64,000 nucleotides of DNA, taken from contig NZ_WFLJ01000001.1 of assembly GCF_009208735.1 (NCBI RefSeq), positions 496,001-560,000 of the forward strand. Reading direction: 5' to 3'. Each line of letters begins with the position of its first letter. The first letter of the stretch is position 1. The stretch comes from Janthinobacterium rivuli (GTDB lineage: Bacteria; Pseudomonadota; Gammaproteobacteria; Burkholderiales; Burkholderiaceae_D). Shown here one piece after another: positions 1-8,211 of this stretch. The position numbers and the translations under genes are program-made. Below the pieces are notes generated by a model, which saw only the letters and a list, made by a program, of their open reading frames with translations, had not been told where the DNA came from and did not search any database.

Positions 1-210
1 GCCATCGATATGCGCCAGCTGGTAAGCGTAATTGGGTAGCGACAGGTAGCCTTCGATGGCGGGCTGGCGGCAGTTCTCGATGAACTTTTCCGCCCCCGCT
101 CCGTCCGGGTGCAGAGTCAGAAAGGGCATCAGGTCGTCGATCAGGGCGACGATGGCGGGCGCGTCGGCGACCAGGGCGGGGCGCAGTGTCGGTTCGGGCA
201 AAGTAGTCAT
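1..210 (-). CDS. GNAT family N-acetyltransferase, N-terminal part
   Basis: The reverse-strand frame opens with ATG at 210 and runs off the left edge, giving about 70 residues. The N-terminus begins MTTLPEPTLRPALVADAPAI, and the R-x-A-x-x-x-D-A-x-x-I pattern is typical of the first strand and helix of GNAT acetyltransferases, which move an acetyl group from acetyl-CoA to an amine. The acetyl-CoA-binding loop lies beyond the edge, so neither substrate nor activity can be judged. It is transcribed in the same direction as dnaE2, with a 39-base gap between dnaE2's end and this start. No SOS link is evident. Confidence 0.6.
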   Translation of the reverse strand, partial: MTTLPEPTLRPALVADAPAIVALIDDLMPFLTLHPDGAGAEKFIENCRQPAIEGYLSLPNYAYQLAHIDG

Positions 211-249
211 ATGACAATCATGCCACCGCCTGGCCGACATTGACAAGCC

Positions 250-3200
250 TCAACAGAAATCGCGGCTGCTGGTCCTCAAACGCCCCAGCAGATGCGACAT
301 GTCGACCAGGCGCTTGGCCACCAGGTTGCGCACCAGCCCTTCCCTTTGCCACACGCCATATACGCCCAGCAGCGGCGCGCTCAGCACTTCGCGCCGCTGG
401 CTTTCCACCAGGTCGGGCCAGACGATGACGTTCACCGTGCCCGTCTCGTCTTCCAGTGTCATGAAGATCACGCCCTTGGCCGTGCCCGGACGCTGGCGCA
501 CGGTGACGATGCCGCAGGCGCGCGCCAGCTGGCCATTCGTGTAGCTGGCCAGCGCGGATGCCGGCAGGAAACGCTGTTCCAGCAATTGCCTGCGCAGCAG
601 CGCCAGCGGGTGGCGGCCCAGAGTCAGGCCTTGCGCGCGGTAGTCGCTGACGATGCTCTCGCCTTCCGTCGGCGCGGCCAGCACGGGCAAGTCTTCCTCT
701 TGCGTGGTGGCGCGCAGCAAGTCCCTGTCCGGCACGGCGCCGGCCGCCTGCCACAGCGCCGCGCGCCGGTGCCCGGCCAGCGCGTGCAGCGCGTTGCCGG
801 CGGCGAGCACCTGCAAGTCATGACGGTCCAGGCCGCCACGCCGCGCCAGGTCGGCCACGTCGACAAAGGCGGTGATGGCGCGCGCATCCTCGATGCGCCG
901 GGCCGCCTCGGCGCGCATGCCAAACAGGCTGTTCAAGCCCAGGCGCACGGCGGGCGCGGCCCCTTCCGCAGTCTCTTCCAACGTCGCTTCCCAGCCGCTG
1001 ACGGCCACGTCAACGGGCAGCACGGGCACGCCATGGCGGCGCGCATCCTGCACCAGTTGCGAGGGACTGTAAAAGCCCATGGGCTGGCTGTTGAGCAAGG
1101 CGCACAGGAAGGCGGCCGGTTCGTGGCATTTCAGCCAGGAACTGGCGTACGTCAGCAAGGCGAAACTGGCCGCGTGCGACTCGGGAAAACCGTATTCGCC
1201 AAAGCCCTCGATCTGGCTGAAGATGGCCTCCGCGAACTCCCGTTTATACGCATTTTTGACCATCGTTTCGACGATGCGTTCCTTGTAATTGTTCATGCCG
1301 CCCTTGCGTTTCCAGGCCGCCATGGCGCGCCGCAACTGGTCCGCCTCGCCGGGCGTGAAATCGGCTGCGATGATGGCCACCTGCATCACCTGCTCCTGGA
1401 AGATCGGGATGCCCAGGGTGCGTCCCAGCGCCTTTTCCAGGCCCTTCGGATACTCGACCGCTTCTTTCTGCTGGCGCCGCTGCAAATACGGATGCACCAT
1501 GCCGCCCTGGATGGGGCCGGGGCGCACCAGCGCCACCTCGATGACGAGGTCGTAGAATTCACGGGGACGCAGGCGCGGCAGCATGCTCATCTGCGCGCGC
1601 GACTCGATCTGGAACACGCCGATGGTGTCGGCCTGGCACATCATGTCGTAGGTGGCCGGGTCTTCGGCGGGAATATCCTGCATCCGGAATTCCTCGCCGC
1701 GCCGTCCGCCGACCAGTTCCAGGGCGCGGCGCAGGGCCGACAGCATGCCCAGCGCCAGCACGTCGACCTTCATCAAGCCCAGCTCCTCGAGGTCGTTCTT
1801 GTCCCACTCGATGACGCTGCGCTCGGCCATGGTGGCGTTTTCGATCGGCACCAGGCGCGACAATTTTCCTTGCGCGATGACAAAGCCGCCCGGATGCTGC
1901 GACAAATGGCGGGGAAAGCCCAGCAACTGCTGCGCCAGGCTGGCCCACTGCTGCGACAATGCCGCCTCCGGGTCGAGCCCGCATTCGGCCAGGCGCTCCA
2001 GCAGGTCGCGCTTGCCATCGAACCAGCGATGCGCCTTGGCCACTTTTTCCACGATGGCCAGGTCGATCCCCAACGCCCTGCCGCTGTCGCGCAAGGCGCT
2101 CTTCGGCCGGTAGCTGATCACCACGGCCGCCAGCGCGGCCCGCTCGCGCCCATATTTGCCATAGATATATTGAATCACCTCTTCGCGCCGCTGGTGCTCG
2201 AAGTCGACGTCGATGTCGGGCGGCTCGTTGCGCTCGCGCGACATGAAGCGCTCGACCAGCGAATTGCCGCGCGCCGGGTCCACTTCCGTGATGTGCAGGC
2301 AATAGCAGACGGCCGAATTGGCGGCCGAGCCCCGGCCCTGGCACAGGATGTTTTGCGAACGGGCAAAGCGCACGATGTCGTAGACGGTCAGGAAATACGG
2401 CTCGTAGGAAAGGTCGGCGATCAGTTCCAGTTCATGCTCGATCTGCTGCTGCACGTTGGCCGGAATACCCAGCGGAAAGCGGATGCGCGCGCCCGCGTAC
2501 GTTTCCTCGCGCAGATAGGTGGCCGGCGTGTAGCCGTGCGGCACCAGTTCGTCGGGGTAGTCATAGCGCAGGCTGTCGAGCGAAAACGTGCACAGCCCCG
2601 CGATGCGCAGGGTTTCCGCCAGCGCCTGCGGCGGATACACATTGGCCAGGCGCAAGCGCGCGCGCAGATGCTGTTCCGCGTTTTGCGCCAGCGCATAGCC
2701 GCACTCGCCCACGGGCTTGCCCACACGTATCGCACACAGGGTATCGAGCAAAGGCTTGCGCGAACGCACGTGCATGCACACGTGGCCGACGGCCACCACG
2801 GGCAAGCCCTGCGCCTGCGCCACCTCCTGCACGACGCTGCGGTGGGCGTCGTCCTGCGCGCGCTGCAGCAGGTTCAGGCCGATCCAGCTACGCCCGCTGC
2901 CAAAGGTGGACGCCATCCACGCGCCCTGCGCGCGCACGGCTTCCGGCCGGGCCGGATAGCCCGGCAGCAAGATCATCAGGCAGCCGGGCAGTCCCTGCAA
3001 ATGGGCAAATCCCGCCGATGGCGCGGCGAAGTCGTCCGGCGTCAGCACATAGCGGCCCTTGGCCGCCCGCGTGCGCGCCATGGTGATCAGTTCCGACAAG
3101 TTGCCGTAACCGTCGCGGTCCTGCACCAGCGCCAGCAAGGACAGCGCCGCGCTGCCGTCGGCCTGCGTCAAATGAAAATGCGCGCCGATGATCAGCGGAA

Positions 3201-3393
3201 AACCGGCCCGCTTGGCCGTCGCATGGGCGCGCACGACGCCCGCCAGCGTACACTCGTCGGTAATCGCCAGCGCCTTGTAACCGAGCTGGACAGAGCGCGC
3301 CACCAGCTCTTCCGCATGCGAGGCGCCATGCAGGAAGCTGAAATTGCTCAGGCAGTACAACTCAGCATACTCGGGTAAGACTGCGCCCCACAT
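250..3393 (-). CDS. dnaE2: error-prone DNA polymerase III alpha subunit DnaE2 (ImuC)
   Basis: About 1047 residues, the usual length for DnaE2. It is the catalytic subunit of the ImuA-ImuB-DnaE2 mutasome, which performs SOS translesion synthesis and damage-induced mutagenesis. An N-terminal PHP domain (YAELYCLSNFSFLHGASH, residues about 8-25) is followed by the C-family palm with the catalytic PDIDVDFEH motif near residue 395, and an OB-fold region near the C-terminus. I chose ATG 3393 because it follows a GAGGTGG ribosome-binding site; a TTG 12 bases upstream (3405) also keeps the frame open. A LexA box at 3408-3423 overlaps the promoter region, so SOS control is likely. imuA and imuB are not adjacent here but about 15.5 kb away. 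The divergent neighbour is a PhzF-like gene. Confidence 0.95.
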   Translation of the reverse strand: MWGAVLPEYAELYCLSNFSFLHGASHAEELVARSVQLGYKALAITDECTLAGVVRAHATAKRAGFPLIIGAHFHLTQADGSAALSLLALVQDRDGYGNLSELITMARTRAAKGRYVLTPDDFAAPSAGFAHLQGLPGCLMILLPGYPARPEAVRAQGAWMASTFGSGRSWIGLNLLQRAQDDAHRSVVQEVAQAQGLPVVAVGHVCMHVRSRKPLLDTLCAIRVGKPVGECGYALAQNAEQHLRARLRLANVYPPQALAETLRIAGLCTFSLDSLRYDYPDELVPHGYTPATYLREETYAGARIRFPLGIPANVQQQIEHELELIADLSYEPYFLTVYDIVRFARSQNILCQGRGSAANSAVCYCLHITEVDPARGNSLVERFMSRERNEPPDIDVDFEHQRREEVIQYIYGKYGRERAALAAVVISYRPKSALRDSGRALGIDLAIVEKVAKAHRWFDGKRDLLERLAECGLDPEAALSQQWASLAQQLLGFPRHLSQHPGGFVIAQGKLSRLVPIENATMAERSVIEWDKNDLEELGLMKVDVLALGMLSALRRALELVGGRRGEEFRMQDIPAEDPATYDMMCQADTIGVFQIESRAQMSMLPRLRPREFYDLVIEVALVRPGPIQGGMVHPYLQRRQQKEAVEYPKGLEKALGRTLGIPIFQEQVMQVAIIAADFTPGEADQLRRAMAAWKRKGGMNNYKERIVETMVKNAYKREFAEAIFSQIEGFGEYGFPESHAASFALLTYASSWLKCHEPAAFLCALLNSQPMGFYSPSQLVQDARRHGVPVLPVDVAVSGWEATLEETAEGAAPAVRLGLNSLFGMRAEAARRIEDARAITAFVDVADLARRGGLDRHDLQVLAAGNALHALAGHRRAALWQAAGAVPDRDLLRATTQEEDLPVLAAPTEGESIVSDYRAQGLTLGRHPLALLRRQLLEQRFLPASALASYTNGQLARACGIVTVRQRPGTAKGVIFMTLEDETGTVNVIVWPDLVESQRREVLSAPLLGVYGVWQREGLVRNLVAKRLVDMSHLLGRLRTSSRDFC

Positions 3394-3407
3394 GATCCAC
3401 CTCAATA

Positions 3408-3423
3408 CTGTATATAAACACAG
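3408..3423. promoter_or_regulatory. LexA box (SOS operator) of dnaE2
   Basis: The sequence CTGTATATAAACACAG fits the LexA consensus CTGT-N8-ACAG. It ends 15 bases before the chosen dnaE2 ATG. Because phzF starts only 68 bases away on the other strand, the box could also affect that gene. A second box of the same type precedes imuA at 21090-21105. Confidence 0.85.
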
Positions 3424-3490
3424 TATATTATACTCATCTGAAAACGGCCATCTCAGTTATGCTGGGGTTTTACCTTTTGTCTCGACCGCC

Positions 3491-4276
3491 ATGATCGTCC
3501 ACTTATTAAAATGTTTCGGCGCCGCCCCCGGTGGCGGCAATGCGGCGCTGGTCGTGGAAAACGACCATGGCAGCGAAACGGCGCGCCAGTCCTTCGCCCG
3601 CGAACGCCAGGTCAGCGCCTGCGTCTTCCTCGACCGGCAAGCGGACGGCGCTATCGTGCTCGACTATTTTTATCCGCACACGCGCATCCCCCTGTGCCTG
3701 CATGCCACCCTGGCGGCCGCGCATGTGCTGCTGACGGCGCCCGGCGCGCCGGCAACCCTGACGGTGAGCACGGCCATGCGCGGGCAAGCCTTGCAGTTGG
3801 TGCGCAACGCAGCCGGTCTATTCATCGGCCTGGCACCGCAGCCGGCGCCGGCCGTCACGGTGGAAAAATATATTCCGTCGGAACTGATGGGCCAGCACAT
3901 GCACTTGCTGTCGCCGCCCGCGATCGCCTCCGTCGGCAGCCCGAAGCTGCTGCTGGAAGTGGCCGACCGCACCACCCTGCGCGCGCTGCGGCCGAACCTG
4001 GAACTGATCGCCGACTGGAGCGCCTTGCACCAGGTCAGCGGCTGCTATGCGTATTGCCGCACGGGCGAGAACGCCTACGAAGGGCGCAACTTCAACCACC
4101 TCGACCCGGCGCAGGAAGACAGCGCCACGGGTGTGGCGGCGGGCGCGCTGTCAGCGCATCTGCAACAGTCGCTGCGCCTGTCGCAGGGCCACGTGACGCA
4201 GCAGCCGTGTTTGATCGAAGTGCAATACAGCGCGCAGGCAATCTGGGTAGGCGGCATGGTGCAACGCAGCACCTGA
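3491..4276 (+). CDS. PhzF family protein, catalytic Glu replaced
   Basis: 261 residues starting MIVHLLKCFGAAPGGGNAAL. The GGNAALVV stretch (about 15-22) matches the GNP/GNxxAVV motif of PhzF/DapF-fold isomerases, and PHTRIPLCLHATLAAAHVL (about 60-78) matches the second half-site, normally E-x-P-x-C/A-GHATLA. PhzF proper isomerises dihydro-hydroxyanthranilate in phenazine synthesis; most homologues have unknown substrates. The general acid/base Glu of PhzF (in a SExxF context) aligns with Ala43 here (VSACVF), and the Gly of CGHATL is Leu, so isomerase activity as known is doubtful. The ATG at 3491 gives the family's usual N-terminus; the frame is open further upstream. It lies divergent from dnaE2, with no phenazine genes nearby. 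Confidence 0.75.
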   Translation: MIVHLLKCFGAAPGGGNAALVVENDHGSETARQSFARERQVSACVFLDRQADGAIVLDYFYPHTRIPLCLHATLAAAHVLLTAPGAPATLTVSTAMRGQALQLVRNAAGLFIGLAPQPAPAVTVEKYIPSELMGQHMHLLSPPAIASVGSPKLLLEVADRTTLRALRPNLELIADWSALHQVSGCYAYCRTGENAYEGRNFNHLDPAQEDSATGVAAGALSAHLQQSLRLSQGHVTQQPCLIEVQYSAQAIWVGGMVQRST

Positions 4277-4454
4277 ACGGGGCATGTCGCACCAGGACGA
4301 GGCAAGTCAGGCAGCGGCCAAAAGATAATCAACCAGGAAACAACAGTTACAGCGAATTTGTAATAACAAAACAAAGTATCGCTGGTGAATGCTGAAATGA
4401 TGGCACTAGAATCAAGTCACGAATTTTTGCTCATCAGCCACTTGGAGATACTGC

Positions 4455-6857
4455 GTGCCGACCCTCACCACCTTGCGTAAAGCAGTCCTCATCAGCCTGT
4501 ACGGCAGCGCCGCCCTGGCCGCATTCAGTCCGGCCGCCCAGGCCCAGAACACGGAAGCGGCCGCCACGGATGGTCCCGTGCAAACGGTCAGCGTGGTCGG
4601 CTCGCGCCGGGTCGCCAGTTCCGCCACGGATACCATGGTGCCGGTCGATATCATTCCCATTTCCAAGGTGGCCGAGCAAGGCGGCCAGTTCGACCTGGCG
4701 CAGTCGCTGCAATACATCTCGCCCTCGTTCAACTCCACGCGCCAGACGGGCGCCGACGGGGCCGACCTGATCGATTCAGCCGCCCTGCGCGGCCTCGGTT
4801 CCGACCAGACCCTCGTGCTGGTGAATGGCAAGCGGCGCCACACGACGGCCCTCGTCAACCTGTTCGGCGCGCGCAACCGCGGCAACACGGGCACGGACAT
4901 GAATGCGATTCCTTTGCTGGCGATCAAGAACGTGCAAGTGCTGCGCGACGGCGCCGCCGCCCAGTACGGCTCGGACGCCATTGCCGGCGTGATCGATATC
5001 GAACTGAAGAAAAGCCTGGGCTGCGAAGCGGTGGCTGGCTACAGCCAGTATTCCGCAGGCGACGGCAAGAATTACATGACTTCCGCCTACTGCGGCATCG
5101 CGCTGGGCGACAAGGGCACCCTGGCCATCACGGGCGAATACCTGGACCGGGGTCGCTCGAACAGGGCCGACGCGGACAGCATGCGCATCATCGGCGACAC
5201 CAAGTCCAGGAACAAGACCCTGTACGTGAATGGCGACTACGCCACCAGCGGCACAGGCAAGCTGTACTTCACGGCCGGCGCGCAGACGCGCGACGCCTCG
5301 AGCGCCGCGTTCGGCCGCGGCGGCATCGGCAGCGACGACATTCCATCGCGCAATTCGGCCGCCATGTACCCGGACGGTTTCGTACCCTTCATAAACGGCA
5401 AGATCGACGACCAGTACGCCACCATCGGCCACCGCAGCCAGATCGGCGAGTGGCATGCGGACTTTTCGCAAACCTATGGCTACAACAAGATGCGCTACGA
5501 CATCAGCCATACCTTGAACGCCTCGATCGCCAATCTCGATCTGATGAACGGCGGCAAGGGCGTCAGCGCCAGCAGCTACGACGCGGGCGGCTTCTCGTTC
5601 CAGCAACTGACCAGCAACGCCGATTTCAGCCGCTACTACGACACGGTGATGAGCGGCATGAACGTGGCCTTCGGCGCCGAGTACCGCAGCGAGGAATACA
5701 AGATCATGGCCGGCGAACCGGGTTCCTACAGCGACGCCGACGGTGTGGGCGTGGGCGGCAATGCGGGCAGCCAGGGCTTTCCCGGCTTCCAGCCAGGCGA
5801 TGCCACCAAGGCCAAGCGCCACAGCATCGCCGCGTATGGCGACGTGGAACTGGACTGGACGGAACGCCTGAAAACCCAGGCCGCTGTGCGCTATGAAAAA
5901 TTCAGCGATTTCGGCTCCACCGTGACGGGCAAGCTGGCCGCCAGCTATAAAGTGGCGCCCAACGTGCTGCTGCGCGGCTCGGCCAGCACGGGCTTCCGCG
6001 CGCCGTCGCTGCAGCAAGTGTATTTCTCGTCCACCTTCACCGACTTCATCGGCGGCGTACCCACCGACGTGGTACTGGCACCGAACGGCGGCGCCGTCGC
6101 CAACGCGGCCGGCATCCCCAAACTGAAAGAGGAAAAATCCACCAGCTTTACCTTCGGTGCCACCTGGACGCCGACGCAAGCCATTTCCGTGACGGCCGAC
6201 CTGTACAACATCAAGATCAAGGACCGCATCGTGCTGTCGGGCCGCTTCAATGCCGACAACTACCCGGACCTGGCCGCGCGCCTGGCCCTCCTGGGCGTGG
6301 GCGAAGCGCAATTCTTCGTCAACTCCATCGACACGCGCACGCGCGGGCTCGACCTGACGGCCTCGCACAAGGGAGAGTTGGCCGGCAACCGCCTGAACAC
6401 CTTCCTGGCCTTAAATTTGAGCAAAACGGAAGTGACGAAGGTCAAGACGCCGGCCTCGCTGACGGGTTTCGAAGATGTCTTGCTGTCCGAGCGCGAACGC
6501 CTGTTCATCGAACAGGGCGGCCCGCGCGCGAAAGCCACCCTGGGCTTCGACTACATCACGGGCAAGCTGGAATCCGACCTGCGCATCATCTACTTTGGCC
6601 CGCAAACCCTGGGCACCTTCAGCGGCACGGCCGAAGGCGTACCGAACGCCCGCTACGCGGCCAAGACCTCCGCCGACCTGAGCTTCACCTACAGCATCAA
6701 CAAGAACACCAAGCTGACCTTTGGCGGCAACAACATCTTCAACGTCAAGCCCACTACACAAAACGCGGACGAGACGGACAACGGCTTCAAATACGACAGC
6801 GTGCAGTTCGGCCTGAACGGCGCCTCGTATTTCGGACGACTGTGGGTGAAGTTCTGA
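4455..6857 (+). CDS. TonB-dependent outer-membrane receptor
   Basis: 800 residues. A GTG start at 4455 preceded by GGAGAT gives a clear signal peptide (positively charged start, hydrophobic core, cleavage after AQA near residue 30). The mature N-terminus has a TonB-box-like stretch (VQTVSVVGSRR), then a plug domain (about 50-170, with GSDQTLVLVNGKRR and VLRDGAAAQYGSDAIAGVI), followed by a 22-strand-type barrel ending in Phe. Such receptors import ligands across the outer membrane using ExbBD-TonB energy. The plug resembles the group annotated as uptake receptors for iron complexes or organic ligands, but the ligand cannot be read from sequence. It stands alone, with no adjacent FecIR, transporter or hydrolase, and is followed by a strong terminator. 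Confidence 0.93.
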   Translation: MPTLTTLRKAVLISLYGSAALAAFSPAAQAQNTEAAATDGPVQTVSVVGSRRVASSATDTMVPVDIIPISKVAEQGGQFDLAQSLQYISPSFNSTRQTGADGADLIDSAALRGLGSDQTLVLVNGKRRHTTALVNLFGARNRGNTGTDMNAIPLLAIKNVQVLRDGAAAQYGSDAIAGVIDIELKKSLGCEAVAGYSQYSAGDGKNYMTSAYCGIALGDKGTLAITGEYLDRGRSNRADADSMRIIGDTKSRNKTLYVNGDYATSGTGKLYFTAGAQTRDASSAAFGRGGIGSDDIPSRNSAAMYPDGFVPFINGKIDDQYATIGHRSQIGEWHADFSQTYGYNKMRYDISHTLNASIANLDLMNGGKGVSASSYDAGGFSFQQLTSNADFSRYYDTVMSGMNVAFGAEYRSEEYKIMAGEPGSYSDADGVGVGGNAGSQGFPGFQPGDATKAKRHSIAAYGDVELDWTERLKTQAAVRYEKFSDFGSTVTGKLAASYKVAPNVLLRGSASTGFRAPSLQQVYFSSTFTDFIGGVPTDVVLAPNGGAVANAAGIPKLKEEKSTSFTFGATWTPTQAISVTADLYNIKIKDRIVLSGRFNADNYPDLAARLALLGVGEAQFFVNSIDTRTRGLDLTASHKGELAGNRLNTFLALNLSKTEVTKVKTPASLTGFEDVLLSERERLFIEQGGPRAKATLGFDYITGKLESDLRIIYFGPQTLGTFSGTAEGVPNARYAAKTSADLSFTYSINKNTKLTFGGNNIFNVKPTTQNADETDNGFKYDSVQFGLNGASYFGRLWVKF

Positions 6858-6873
6858 TCGCCGTGTCCACCTG

Positions 6874-6915
6874 AAAAAACAGCGGCTGCGCCAGCATGGG
6901 CAGCCGCTGTTTTTT
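6874..6915. terminator. bidirectional Rho-independent terminator
   Basis: A perfect 16-base stem, AAAAAACAGCGGCTGC at 6874-6889 pairing with 6900-6915, closes a 10-base loop. It has an A-run on one side and a T-run on the other. It sits between the converging TonB receptor and GNAT genes and can end transcription from both. Confidence 0.92.
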
Positions 6916-6931
6916 ATGTCGGCACCACACG

Positions 6932-7333
6932 TCAATGCTCATCGCCGGCATAGATCCACATGGGTTCTGTTTTCCCTGCGCGCACGAAGCCCACGGATTG
7001 GTAGAACTCGATGGCCTTGCCGTCCGCTGTCAGCATTTGCTGGTGAAACCCCGCGTATTTTTCCAGCATGGCCGCCATCATCCGTCTGCCGACGCCTTGA
7101 CCTTGCGCCATCGGATCGACGAGCATGTGCGGGAAGTAGACCACCAGATAGCCATCGGAAATGGCATTGCCGATGCCAATCAATTTTCCATCTGCGCGGG
7201 CCGTCACCAGGCTGTGGGAATTGCGCAGCGCGGCCATCAGCTCTTTCGGTTTTTCTGCGGACGACCAGTGATTGGCCTTGTAGAGGGCAATCACTTCTTG
7301 CTCAGTGATTACATCATTCATGGAAATTTGCAT
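6932..7333 (-). CDS. GNAT family N-acetyltransferase
   Basis: 133 residues from ATG 7333 (a GTG two codons upstream is also possible). The acetyl-CoA-binding motif A is visible as MLVDPMAQGQGVGRRMMAAM (about residues 70-90), followed by the motif B region AIEFYQSVGFVRA. These single-domain GNATs (COG0454 type) acetylate small molecules or protein amines; the substrate is unknown. The gene stands alone and converges on the TonB receptor across a shared terminator. Confidence 0.85.
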   Translation of the reverse strand: MQISMNDVITEQEVIALYKANHWSSAEKPKELMAALRNSHSLVTARADGKLIGIGNAISDGYLVVYFPHMLVDPMAQGQGVGRRMMAAMLEKYAGFHQQMLTADGKAIEFYQSVGFVRAGKTEPMWIYAGDEH

Positions 7334-7515
7334 CGGCACGCTCTCTCTTATGGACGACGCTGACCTTCGCCATGGGAAGGACTAAGCGTTTCGACAACAT
7401 CGCCCTGTATTGTATCGATCAACGCCCCTGTTTCTCCAGTTTTCGCACACAGTCGCTTTTCCGGCCATGCCTTCGGCGTCATCACGGTATCGGCTGCCGC
7501 ATTCGTCACAGGTTT

Positions 7516-8064
7516 TCACTGCTCGTACACGCCCATGCTCCAGTACCGGCTGCCTTGCCTGTTGCGGGCAAGCCAACCCAATGCCTGCAGTTCCTTGCCG
7601 ATCAATCGATTCATGATGCCATGCCCGACCAGCAGCACAGGCCCCTTGGCGGCAAGCGCCACCAGACGCTCGGCGGCTGCCCTGGCGCGCCGCCGCGTTA
7701 TCTGCAGCGAGTCCGATCCGCGCGCATATCCGAACAACCAGAGTAGGCGAAAAATCACTGCCCAGGCTTCAGCCGGCAGCCAGGGTGCTCTCCACAGGGC
7801 AAAAGGCAGCTCGGCTTCGGTGAACATCGCCTCTTGCATGAATGACAAGTCCCCCAGTGCCCTGGCCGATGCGCAAGCCCGGGGTGCCGTGCTGGCCACG
7901 ATGGTCGACGCGGAAAGTGCCGCCGCAGAGCACTGCGCAGGGATGCCACCCTCTTTGATGATCGATTGATTGTAGAGATCAATCCACTGTCCCATTTGCA
8001 TCGGCGCTATCCAGCGCCCTCTGGCGAGTCGGGGCTCGCCGTGTCTCATTAATGTTATTCGCAT
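7516..8064 (-). CDS. histidine phosphatase family protein
   Basis: 182 residues. The N-terminal LMRHGEP carries the catalytic RHG signature of the phosphoglycerate mutase/SixA/CobC superfamily, and the second catalytic histidine is in LLVGHGIMNRLI near residue 145. The middle part (FTEAELPFALW) carries the acid residue typical of the group. The reaction is likely phosphomonoester hydrolysis through a phosphohistidine, with unknown substrate. There is no partner gene nearby. About 180 bases downstream, to the small GNAT, show no convincing gene. Confidence 0.82.
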   Translation of the reverse strand: MRITLMRHGEPRLARGRWIAPMQMGQWIDLYNQSIIKEGGIPAQCSAAALSASTIVASTAPRACASARALGDLSFMQEAMFTEAELPFALWRAPWLPAEAWAVIFRLLWLFGYARGSDSLQITRRRARAAAERLVALAAKGPVLLVGHGIMNRLIGKELQALGWLARNRQGSRYWSMGVYEQ

Positions 8065-8211
8065 ATTCAGTCAGATCGCCTCGCACATTTATCAGTCTGC
8101 CTCTTGCCCCGGCGGCTCCCCGCCAGCGCGGCCGCAGTGAACAATCTTTGCCCTGCGGCGGAAAGCACGGATAATAGCGTCTAACTCATAAGCACAGTAT
8201 TGGATTACCTC

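Noticed and set aside
292..3378. A 1028-codon open frame on the forward strand opposite dnaE2
   Set aside because: Antisense shadow of a GC-rich gene; its translation is Arg/Gln/His-rich without domains. The same holds for the 1306-codon frame opposite hrpA (28661-32581).
3344..3490. An N-terminal extension of the PhzF-like protein
   Set aside because: It crosses the LexA box and dnaE2 start, and the family N-terminus begins at ATG 3491.
7382..7576. A short reverse-strand frame with a CxxC stretch (CDECGSRYRDDA)
   Set aside because: No ribosome-binding site, no clear fold, a single CxxC, and it overlaps the histidine phosphatase gene.
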